This document shows, one piece after another, positions 1 through 5,403 of a stretch of DNA of 7,516 bases. The stretch is taken from positions 1 to 7,516 of the forward strand of contig DYNR01000116.1 of assembly GCA_020720945.1 (NCBI GenBank), written 5' to 3'. The first letter of the stretch is position 1. Every line of letters starts with the position of its first letter. The translations under genes were made by a program, and so were the position numbers. The stretch comes from Chthoniobacter flavus (lineage in GTDB: Bacteria; Verrucomicrobiota; Verrucomicrobiia; Chthoniobacterales; DYNR01). Under the pieces are notes generated by a model. That model saw nothing but the letters and a program-made list of their open reading frames with translations, made no database searches and was not told the DNA's origin.

Positions 1-2
1 TC

Positions 3-56
3 TTCTTTAGAATCGTTCAAAACCCCGAAAAATTAAGGGAAATGTTGGGAGTTTAA
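3..56 (+). CDS. Possible C-terminal end of an unrecognised upstream gene (partial)
   Basis: Reading from base 3, 17 sense codons precede a TAA at 54-56 and give FFRIVQNPEKLREMLGV, an amphipathic, protein-like tail. The two other forward frames stop earlier, at 8-10 and 34-36. The piece is too short to assign to a family, and the stop at 34-36 (a frame ending KTPKN) is a competing reading. If real, the upstream gene ends 53 nt before ileS on the same strand. Bases 57-109 between them show no convincing promoter, terminator or leader structure. This is a tentative call. Confidence 0.25.
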   Translation, partial: FFRIVQNPEKLREMLGV

Positions 57-109
57 TCTCGCATTTGCCTGAAAAAGGTGAAAAAAGAGCGGGATCCATT
101 TTTCGTGCT

Positions 110-2824
110 ATGAGTAACTACAAAGATACGCTTCAACTTCCGAAAACCGACTTTCCCATGAAGGCCAGCCTGGCCCAAAGAGAACCTTCGATTCTCGCGC
201 AATGGGAATCGGAAAACCTTTACCGCAAAATCCAAGAAGCTTCTGCCGGAAAACCGAAGTATATTTTGCACGACGGCCCCCCGTTCGCCAACGGGGATGT
301 CCACATGGGAACCGCTTTGAACAAAGTGCTCAAAGACCTCGTGATCAAATCGAAAACCATGGCGGGCTTCCACGCCCCGTTCATCCCCGGCTGGGACTGC
401 CACGGCCTCCCGATCGAGTTCAAAGTCGTCAAGTCTTCCGCCGGGCTTTCCCCTCTGCAAATCCGGGAAAAATCGGAAGCCTACGCCCGCGGTTTTTTGG
501 ATACCCAACGCCAGCAATTCCGCAGGCTCGGCGTGCTCGGGGACTGGGAAAACCCCTACCTGACCCTCGCCCCAAAATACGAGGCTTCCATCATCCGCGC
601 CTTCGCCGGCTTCGTGGAAAAAGGCTTGGTCTATCGCAGCAAAAAACCCGTCCTCTGGAGCGCGGGCGCCCAGACCGCCCTCGCCGAAGCGGAAGTCGAA
701 TACAAAGACAAAGTCTCGCCTTCCGTCTTTGTCAAATTCCCCTTGCTGGACGGCCCGTGCCAAAACGCCAGCCTCGCAATCTGGACGACGACCCCCTGGA
801 CTCTGCCGGCCAACCTCGCCGTCGCCATCTCCCCTTCTTTTTCCTATGTCCTTGCAACGGTGGAAGAAACGGGCGACATCGTCGTCGCAGAAGCCCTCTT
901 GCCGGCTTTGCTCGAAAAACTCGGCAACCCCCCAGCAAAAATCTCGAAAAAATTCGCGGGCGCAGATTTGGTCGGCTCGCACGCAAAACACCCGTTCCTG
1001 GAACGCGACGCCCAAGTGCTGGCCGCAGATTTCGTGACGCTGGAAGCGGGCACGGGTTTGGTGCATATCGCCCCAGGACACGGCGACGACGACTACCTCC
1101 TCGGCCGCCAACACGGCCTGCCCCTGCTTTCTCCCGTGGACGACAACGGTTGCTTCACCGAAGAATGCGGGGTGCCTTCCTTGGTCGGCAAAGGGGTCTT
1201 CGCAGCAAACCCTGAAGTCATCGAGTTGCTCAAAGAACGCGGCGCATTGATCAAAGAGGAAAACTACCTCCACTCCTACCCCCATTGCTGGCGCTCAAAA
1301 GGCCCCGTCATTTTCCGCGCCGTCGAACAATTTTTTATCCGCATCGATTCGATCCGGGCCGATGCCCTAGCCGCCGTGGACGACGCGCAATGGATCCCGC
1401 ATTGGGGGCGCAACAGAATCCGTGGAACCGTGGAGTCCAGGCCCGACTGGTGCATCTCCCGCCAAAGAACTTGGGGCGTGCCTCTCCCCGTCTTTTACAA
1501 CCCCGACGGCTCTCCGCTCTTGGACGCAAAACTCATCAAAAAAGTCGCGGACCTCGTGGGCGAGCACGGCACCAACGCGTGGTTCGCTTGGGATGATGCG
1601 GAATGGAACAGCAAACTCGACCTCCCCGCAGGAACCTCAAGGCGCTTCGACACCCTCGATGTCTGGATCGACTCCGGAGTCAGCCACCTCGCCGTCCTCG
1701 ACGAACACCCGGAACTCCATAGCCCCGCCGACCTCTACCTCGAAGCAACCGACCAACACCGCGGCTGGTTCCAATCCTCCCTGATAACCTCCGTCGCACT
1801 CAAAGGCAAAGCCCCCTACAAATGCGTTCTCACCCACGGCTTTGTCGTGGATGTGGACACACGGCAAAAAATCTCAAAATCCGAACAAGGCGGTTACAAA
1901 AAGCCGACGGATGCCGCCCACTACATCAACGAATACGGGGCAGACCTGATCCGCCTCTGGGTGTGCAGCGTAAACTTCACCGACGATGTCCCGTTCTCCG
2001 AAAAAATTTTCGTCCAACTGAGCGATGCCTACCGCCGCCTGCGCAACTCCCTGCGCATCCTTCTCGGTAACCTCCACGGCTTCTCTCCAGAAAAAGACGC
2101 TGTCCCGCACGACTCCATGCCGCAAATCGACCGCTGGATTTTGGGAGAACTCCACGACCTCGTCCGCCAATGCCTCGACGCCTACGCAAACTTGGAGTTC
2201 CACAAAGTTTATCAGCTTTTGACACAGTTTTGCTCGGTAGAACTCAGCAGCCAATATGTGGACATAACCAAGGATCGCCTCTACTGCGACCCAAAAGATT
2301 CCCTCCGCCGCAAATCGTCGCAAACTGCGATGCTGGAACTATTTGAGACGCTCTGCCGCCTCTTGGCTCCCATCCTTTCCTTCACCGCAGAGGAAGCTTG
2401 GGGGTTCCACCGACCCGGCCGCTCGATCCACTTGGAGCTTTTCCCGGAAGCCTGCCCTTCCCGCATCAACGACCCCGCAAGGCAACGCGTAAAAACTTGG
2501 CTAGATGCCCGAGGACGCGTCTCCCAAGCCATCGAAGCCGCAACAAAATCCGGCACCATCGCAAAACCCCTCGAAGCTTGCGTCTCCCTGCAAGCTCCCG
2601 AAGCACTTTTCGGCGACCTCTCCACCCACCGCGAGGAACTCGAAGAGTTCTTGATCTTAAGCCACTTAGAAATTTCCCCCGCAAAAGACTGGGCGTGCTC
2701 GGTGACGAAAACAACCGATGCGAAATGCGAGCGCTGCTGGCGCCACCGCAACGATATCGGCACAAATTCCGCCCACCCGACCCTCTGCGTCCGCTGTGCG
2801 GATGCCGTCGAAAAAGGGAACTGA
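110..2824 (+). CDS. ileS: Isoleucyl-tRNA synthetase (class I aminoacyl-tRNA synthetase)
   Basis: Charges tRNA-Ile with isoleucine in the cytoplasm and hydrolyses mischarged valine. I chose the ATG at 110 (904 aa) over an in-frame TTG at 65 because MSNYKDTLQLPKTDFPM is the usual N-terminus of this family. Seen in order: DGPPFANGDVHMGTALNK (residues 55-72), where the HIGH signature reads H65-M-G-T68; PGWDCHGLPIE (93-103); the CP1 editing domain with the threonine-rich TTTPWTLPAN (226-235) and GTGLVHIAPGHGDDDY (314-329), whose aspartates include the one that blocks cognate hydrolysis; WCISRQRTWGVPLP (447-460); KISKS (587-591) as the KMSKS loop; an anticodon-binding domain from about 670; and a C-terminal zinc knuckle with C873/C876 and C893/C896. 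The length is normal for bacterial IleS (E. coli has 938). There is no Shine-Dalgarno sequence before the start. It stops 4 nt before lspA, so the two are probably co-transcribed. Confidence 0.98.
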   Translation: MSNYKDTLQLPKTDFPMKASLAQREPSILAQWESENLYRKIQEASAGKPKYILHDGPPFANGDVHMGTALNKVLKDLVIKSKTMAGFHAPFIPGWDCHGLPIEFKVVKSSAGLSPLQIREKSEAYARGFLDTQRQQFRRLGVLGDWENPYLTLAPKYEASIIRAFAGFVEKGLVYRSKKPVLWSAGAQTALAEAEVEYKDKVSPSVFVKFPLLDGPCQNASLAIWTTTPWTLPANLAVAISPSFSYVLATVEETGDIVVAEALLPALLEKLGNPPAKISKKFAGADLVGSHAKHPFLERDAQVLAADFVTLEAGTGLVHIAPGHGDDDYLLGRQHGLPLLSPVDDNGCFTEECGVPSLVGKGVFAANPEVIELLKERGALIKEENYLHSYPHCWRSKGPVIFRAVEQFFIRIDSIRADALAAVDDAQWIPHWGRNRIRGTVESRPDWCISRQRTWGVPLPVFYNPDGSPLLDAKLIKKVADLVGEHGTNAWFAWDDAEWNSKLDLPAGTSRRFDTLDVWIDSGVSHLAVLDEHPELHSPADLYLEATDQHRGWFQSSLITSVALKGKAPYKCVLTHGFVVDVDTRQKISKSEQGGYKKPTDAAHYINEYGADLIRLWVCSVNFTDDVPFSEKIFVQLSDAYRRLRNSLRILLGNLHGFSPEKDAVPHDSMPQIDRWILGELHDLVRQCLDAYANLEFHKVYQLLTQFCSVELSSQYVDITKDRLYCDPKDSLRRKSSQTAMLELFETLCRLLAPILSFTAEEAWGFHRPGRSIHLELFPEACPSRINDPARQRVKTWLDARGRVSQAIEAATKSGTIAKPLEACVSLQAPEALFGDLSTHREELEEFLILSHLEISPAKDWACSVTKTTDAKCERCWRHRNDIGTNSAHPTLCVRCADAVEKGN

Positions 2825-2828
2825 CCCC

Positions 2829-3350
2829 ATGCCCGATGCCGGAACAAAACGGTGCCCCCTCCGCCACCGTTGGCTGCCTCTCGCCGCCATTTCGCTGCCT
2901 TTGTTTCTTTTAGACCAAGGCACGAAATGGTGGGTGCTCTCGGAAATTCCTCTCCACGGTTCCATCCCGGTAATCCCAGGTTTTTTCTCCCTGACGCACT
3001 GCTACAACACGGGCGCGGCTTTCGGGCTAGGACAAAACAACAACTTGTTTTTTCTGCTCCTTTCCGCCGCCGCTTTTCTCGGGATCACCTCGTTCTGGAT
3101 GCTGGAAAAAATCCGCGAAATCCCAACCCGTTTCGCCTGCTCCCTCCTGCTTGCCGGCATCGCGGGAAATTTGCTGGACCGCATCCTCCACGGCCATGTC
3201 GTGGATTTTCTGGACTTCGTCCTTCCTTGGTATGGGATTTGGCCCGCCTTTAATGTCGCCGATAGCTGCATCTTCGTGGCCGCGGCGACCCTCGTCGTCG
3301 CTTCTTTTTTTTCGCCTTCCCCCGAAAAAAAATCTCCTCCGGCAAACTGA
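2829..3350 (+). CDS. lspA: Lipoprotein signal peptidase (signal peptidase II)
   Basis: An inner-membrane aspartic protease that cuts the signal peptide from prolipoproteins after the lipobox cysteine has been diacylated by Lgt. The protein is 173 aa, a usual length. Four hydrophobic segments are visible at about 15-32, 70-90, 102-116 and 139-160. Family motifs are LDQGTKWWV (28-36), YNTGAAFG (59-66), GNLLDR (113-118), GHVVDFLDF (122-130) and FNVADS (141-146). By family knowledge D117 and D145 are the catalytic pair. The ATG at 2829 follows the ileS stop after CCCC. An in-frame ATG at 2802 inside ileS would add nine residues but is less natural. AAGGGA at 2814-2819 is a weak ribosome-binding-like match, the only one among the six starts here. 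ileS-lspA adjacency is also seen in E. coli. The polar tail (FFSPSPEKKSPPAN) is encoded by a T8/A8 inverted repeat listed separately. Confidence 0.97.
   Translation: MPDAGTKRCPLRHRWLPLAAISLPLFLLDQGTKWWVLSEIPLHGSIPVIPGFFSLTHCYNTGAAFGLGQNNNLFFLLLSAAAFLGITSFWMLEKIREIPTRFACSLLLAGIAGNLLDRILHGHVVDFLDFVLPWYGIWPAFNVADSCIFVAAATLVVASFFSPSPEKKSPPAN
3305..3332. repeat. Perfect 10-bp inverted repeat of T8CG and CGA8 inside the end of lspA
   Basis: TTTTTTTTCG at 3305-3314 and CGAAAAAAAA at 3323-3332 are exact reverse complements separated by the 8-nt CCTTCCCC. The element lies in codons for FFSPSPEKK just before the lspA stop. It does not look like an intrinsic terminator on either strand, because the arms themselves are the T and A tracts and no U-run follows a GC stem. 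It may be only a by-product of Phe-Phe and Lys-Lys codons. It could also be a weak RNA hairpin between lspA and the permease. Confidence 0.5.
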
Positions 3351-3383
3351 AGCGAACTCACCGTTCCCCCCTGAAAAAAACCT

Positions 3384-4709
3384 ATGCCGTCCGCACCCAA
3401 AAAAATCGGCATCCTCACCAGCACTTCCCTCGTCGTCGCAAACATGGTCGGGACAGGCGTTTTCACCAGCTTGGGCTTCCAGGTCGAAGCCGTCCAACTC
3501 CCCTCTTCTATTTTGTTGCTCTGGCTTCTCGGCGGAGTTTTCGCGCTCTGCGGCGCTCTGTCCTACGCGGAAGTCGCCGCCGCTCTCCCCCGCTCGGGCG
3601 GAGAATACCACTTCTTGCGCAGGATCTTCCACCCTTCGCTCGGGCTGATGGCTGGGCTGACCAGTTTGGTCGCAGGGTTTGCCGCCCCCGTGGCTTTGGC
3701 GGGCATCGCTCTAGGGAAATACGCGCACGCCATCTTGCCCTCCTATTCCGCCCACACCTTGGCCCTGTGCGCCATTTCTCTCGTCACCGTTTTTCACCTG
3801 CTCGGCACCTCCACAAGTTCGGCGTTCCAAAACTTTTTCACCTCGTTGAAAATCTCGTTTGTTTTGCTGCTGTCGGTTTCCGGGTTTTGGCTCGGCTCCG
3901 CCGAACAACCGTGGTTCGAGTTTTCTTCCAACGAAATCCTCCAACCCCCTTTTGCCGTCTCTCTCATGTTCGCGCTTTTCGCCTACTCGGGCTGGAACGC
4001 TGCCACTTATATCATCGGAGAAATCCGCGACCCCGGCCGTTCGGTCGCCATCGCCCTCTTGGCGGGCACGGGAATCGTCACCGTCCTCTACATGCTAATC
4101 AACGCATCGTTCCTGGCGGTTCTCCCCACCGAATCCCTCCGCGGCCAACTCGATGTCGGACGACTCTCTGGCGAGGCTCTTTTCGGGTCAACCGGCGGAA
4201 AAATCGTGGCGGGCATGATCTCCGTCGGCCTCATCTCCAGCATCAGCGCAATGGTCTGGACCGGCCCCAGAGTCGCCATGGTCCTCGGCGAAGATTTTTC
4301 GCAACTCCGCATCCTTTCCCGCAAAACAGCCGCAGGCACCCCCGTCCTCGCCGTCCTCTTCCAATACGCCATCACCGTTTTGCTCCTGGCTTCTGGCTCG
4401 TTTGAAACGGTTTTGGTCTATACGCAAATCGCTCTTGTAACCTGCTCTGCTCTAGTGGTTTACGGTGTCATCCGCCTGCGGGCTTCCGAACCTCTCCTCC
4501 CGCGCCCTTTCCGCTGCCCCCTCTACCCGCTCCCTCCCATCCTCTTCTTGTGCATCAGCATTTTCACCGTCGCTTACTCGGCTCTCCACAAACCGCTGGA
4601 ATCCTTCGCCGGCCTTCTCTCCATGGCCGCCGCAGCCTCTCTCTTTTTTATCGCCAAAAAAAACCGCACCCCGCACGACGATTCCCTCCCTCCTCCCCCT
4701 TGCCCTTGA
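3384..4709 (+). CDS. APC-superfamily amino-acid permease, substrate unknown
   Basis: A 441-aa inner-membrane protein that probably takes up or exchanges an amino acid. About twelve hydrophobic segments can be placed at roughly 8-30, 41-63, 86-112, 124-141, 150-171, 188-212, 220-245, 272-296, 319-338, 342-362, 383-401 and 405-424. APC hallmarks are the broken first helix with VVANMVGTGVFTSLGFQ (17-33), GALSYAEVAAALPRSGGEYHFL (two overlapping parts at 57-78), and FAYSGWNAATYIIGEIRDP (199-217) in and after TM6. The C-terminal tail from 425 is polar and proline-rich. The substrate cannot be told from sequence alone; TM1 and TM6 line the site in this fold, but I see no residue pattern that decides it. 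It starts 33 nt after lspA with no terminator between, so it may be the third gene of an ileS-lspA operon. No Shine-Dalgarno sequence precedes the ATG. Confidence 0.94.
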   Translation: MPSAPKKIGILTSTSLVVANMVGTGVFTSLGFQVEAVQLPSSILLLWLLGGVFALCGALSYAEVAAALPRSGGEYHFLRRIFHPSLGLMAGLTSLVAGFAAPVALAGIALGKYAHAILPSYSAHTLALCAISLVTVFHLLGTSTSSAFQNFFTSLKISFVLLLSVSGFWLGSAEQPWFEFSSNEILQPPFAVSLMFALFAYSGWNAATYIIGEIRDPGRSVAIALLAGTGIVTVLYMLINASFLAVLPTESLRGQLDVGRLSGEALFGSTGGKIVAGMISVGLISSISAMVWTGPRVAMVLGEDFSQLRILSRKTAAGTPVLAVLFQYAITVLLLASGSFETVLVYTQIALVTCSALVVYGVIRLRASEPLLPRPFRCPLYPLPPILFLCISIFTVAYSALHKPLESFAGLLSMAAAASLFFIAKKNRTPHDDSLPPPPCP

Positions 4710-4716
4710 TTTTCGT

Positions 4717-4757
4717 GAAAAAAATAAGTTGTCCTTGCAAACGAGGTCGGGTAGTCT
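4717..4757 (+). promoter_or_regulatory. Candidate sigma70-type promoter for ffs
   Basis: An A-rich tract (4717-4727) sits directly before TTGTCC at 4729-4734 (4 of 6 to the -35 consensus). After a 17-nt spacer comes TAGTCT at 4752-4757 (3 of 6 to the -10 consensus). Predicted initiation at about 4764 matches the 5' end of the SRP RNA deduced independently from its terminal helix. The A tract could act as an UP element, and the GC-rich CTGCCC after the -10 resembles the discriminator of stable-RNA promoters. The hexamers are poor. The same stretch can also form a GGGTAG/CTGCCC hairpin (4749-4763), so processing from a longer read-through transcript is an alternative. Confidence 0.3.
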
Positions 4758-4764
4758 CTGCCCT

Positions 4765-4858
4765 TGTCAGGGGCTATGGACTGCGGACGGGCCAACCCCG
4801 CCAGGGCAGGAATGCAGCAACGGTAACTCGCTCTTCTTTGCCGTAGTTCCCTGGCACT
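4765..4858 (+). ncRNA. ffs: Signal recognition particle RNA (4.5S type, bacterial small SRP RNA)
   Basis: The RNA core of the SRP, binding Ffh and its receptor FtsY to target nascent membrane and secretory proteins. The conserved distal hairpin is complete: CCG, then CAGG (4802-4805), three pairs GCA/TGC (4806-4808 with 4813-4815), the GGAA tetraloop (4809-4812), AGCA (4816-4819), then CGG (4821-4823). CAGG and AGCA are the two sides of the internal loop that Ffh's M domain recognises. The terminal helix also closes: TGTCAGGG (4765-4772) with CCCTGGCA (4849-4856), and CTATGG (4774-4779) with CCGTAG (4841-4846). The length of about 94 nt fits the short Alu-less bacterial form. Ends are estimated from the outer helix and the following T-tract. 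The loop is closed by an A-U pair where many homologues have C-G. Confidence 0.91.
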
Positions 4859-4865
4859 TTTTTTT
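4841..4865 (+). terminator. 3' end of ffs: closing helix arm followed by T8
   Basis: The 3' arm of the SRP RNA's closing helix (CCGTAG and CCCTGGCA) is followed almost at once by eight T residues at 4858-4865. A GC-rich helix plus a U-run is the usual way short bacterial SRP RNAs end. The helix closes over the whole RNA rather than a short local hairpin, so efficiency is uncertain. Confidence 0.45.
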
Positions 4866-4867
4866 AT

Positions 4868-4896
4868 CTGACAGGCGGATAAACCCGCCTTAAAAT
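4868..4896 (+). promoter_or_regulatory. Near-consensus sigma70-type promoter facing the Fur-family gene
   Basis: CTGACA at 4868-4873 (5 of 6 to TTGACA) and TAAAAT at 4891-4896 (5 of 6 to TATAAT) are exactly 17 nt apart. It is the best promoter match I noticed between genes here. Its T-rich upstream flank is the ffs T-tract. Predicted initiation at about 4902-4904 falls on or just after the annotated ATG at 4900. Either the transcript is essentially leaderless or translation starts further in, for example at the in-frame TTG at 4930. Confidence 0.5.
4873..4890. promoter_or_regulatory. Inverted repeat filling the promoter spacer, possible operator
   Basis: AGGCGG (4873-4878) and CCGCCT (4885-4890) are perfect reverse complements separated by ATAAAC. 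The 18-bp element coincides with the 17-bp spacer between the proposed -35 and -10 hexamers. A dimeric repressor bound there would block RNA polymerase. Autoregulation by the adjacent Fur-family protein is an inference. The GC-rich arms do not resemble the AT-rich Fur or PerR boxes of E. coli and B. subtilis. No T-tract follows, so it is not an intrinsic terminator. Confidence 0.4.
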
Positions 4897-4899
4897 TCC

Positions 4900-5388
4900 A
4901 TGCAGAATTCCGAACAGCCCAAAAAAACCTTGGCCGATTTTATCTTCGACCGCGGCCTGCGCCGCACGATCCAACGGGAAGCGATCATCCAGGCATCGAC
5001 TTCCACCAAAGAGCATTTCACCGCGGAAGACCTGCTGGAAATGGCGAGAAAAATCGAGCCTTCCGTCTCTAGGGCAACGGTTTACCGCACCCTCCCCCTC
5101 CTGGTCGAAAGCGGTCTCCTGCGCGAACTCCCCCTCGGCGGCGAAGTGAAACGCTACGACCCAAATTTCGTTGACCACCCGACTCACTCCCATTTGGTCT
5201 GCACGGACTGCGGGAAAATCTTGGAGTTTGAAGACGGGAATTTGGAGATTTTGGAAAACTGTATCTCGCACCGTCTAGGCTTTTCTCCCGTGACAAAAAA
5301 CCTAACAATCGAAGCGAAATGCGACGAACTCTCCGCTCGCGGAGTTTGCTCAAAACGGCCTGCCTGTGCCGACGAACCGGCAATTTAA
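4900..5388 (+). CDS. Fur-family metal- or peroxide-responsive transcription regulator
   Basis: A 162-aa dimeric DNA-binding protein of the Fur/PerR/Zur family, cytoplasmic. The winged helix comes first: GLRRTIQREAII (19-30), H39 in EHFTAEDLLEMA (38-49), and the recognition helix SRATVYRTLPLLVESGLL (57-74). The metal-binding and dimerisation domain follows: KRYDPNF (84-90), H93, HSHLVCTDCGKILEFED (96-112) with H96, H98, C101, C104 and E109, then H124. C101-x2-C104 is half of the structural zinc site. The other half, normally a CxxC or Cx4C near the C-terminus, is here C141-x8-C150-x5-C156, an unusual spacing. PerR's oxidation-linked aspartate is replaced by E109, as in Fur proteins, but I cannot decide between Fur, Zur and PerR roles. 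It lies just after ffs with its own likely promoter; no Shine-Dalgarno sequence precedes the ATG. An in-frame TTG at 4930 is an alternative start that keeps all domains. Confidence 0.93.
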   Translation: MQNSEQPKKTLADFIFDRGLRRTIQREAIIQASTSTKEHFTAEDLLEMARKIEPSVSRATVYRTLPLLVESGLLRELPLGGEVKRYDPNFVDHPTHSHLVCTDCGKILEFEDGNLEILENCISHRLGFSPVTKNLTIEAKCDELSARGVCSKRPACADEPAI

Positions 5389-5400
5389 CCTCTTTTTTTT
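5367..5400 (+). terminator. Weak terminator-like hairpin and T8 between the Fur-family gene and argH
   Basis: TGCCG (5367-5371) and CGGCA (5378-5382) can pair over a 6-nt loop at the end of the regulator gene, and eight T residues follow at 5393-5400. The stem is only 5 bp, and ten bases separate it from the T-tract, so it is a poor intrinsic terminator. The T-run lies immediately before the argH start. Partial termination or a spacing element are both possible. Confidence 0.18.
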
Positions 5401-5403
5401 AAT

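Noticed and set aside
65..109. In-frame TTG start giving IleS 15 extra residues
   Set aside because: The extra residues do not resemble the family, while MSNYKDT at 110 is the usual IleS N-terminus.
202..1215. 337-aa + strand frame overlapping ileS out of frame
   Set aside because: The translation is Arg/Pro-rich low-complexity sequence, typical of a shifted frame in GC-rich DNA, and lies entirely inside ileS.
53..1285. 410-aa open frame on the - strand opposite ileS
   Set aside because: It mirrors the codon bias of a clear ileS frame. Its translation is rich in F, G, R, V and E with no recognisable domain, and ileS motifs in this stretch are intact.
4749..4763. GGGTAG-TCT-CTGCCC hairpin as a terminator for the permease
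   Set aside because: The stem includes a G-U pair and is not followed by a T-run, only TTG. It overlaps the probable ffs promoter region and is recorded there as an alternative.
5330..5343. CTCCGC-TC-GCGGAG inverted repeat within the regulator gene as a regulatory site
   Set aside because: It lies inside the coding sequence, has a loop too short for a good hairpin, and no partner copy is near a start.
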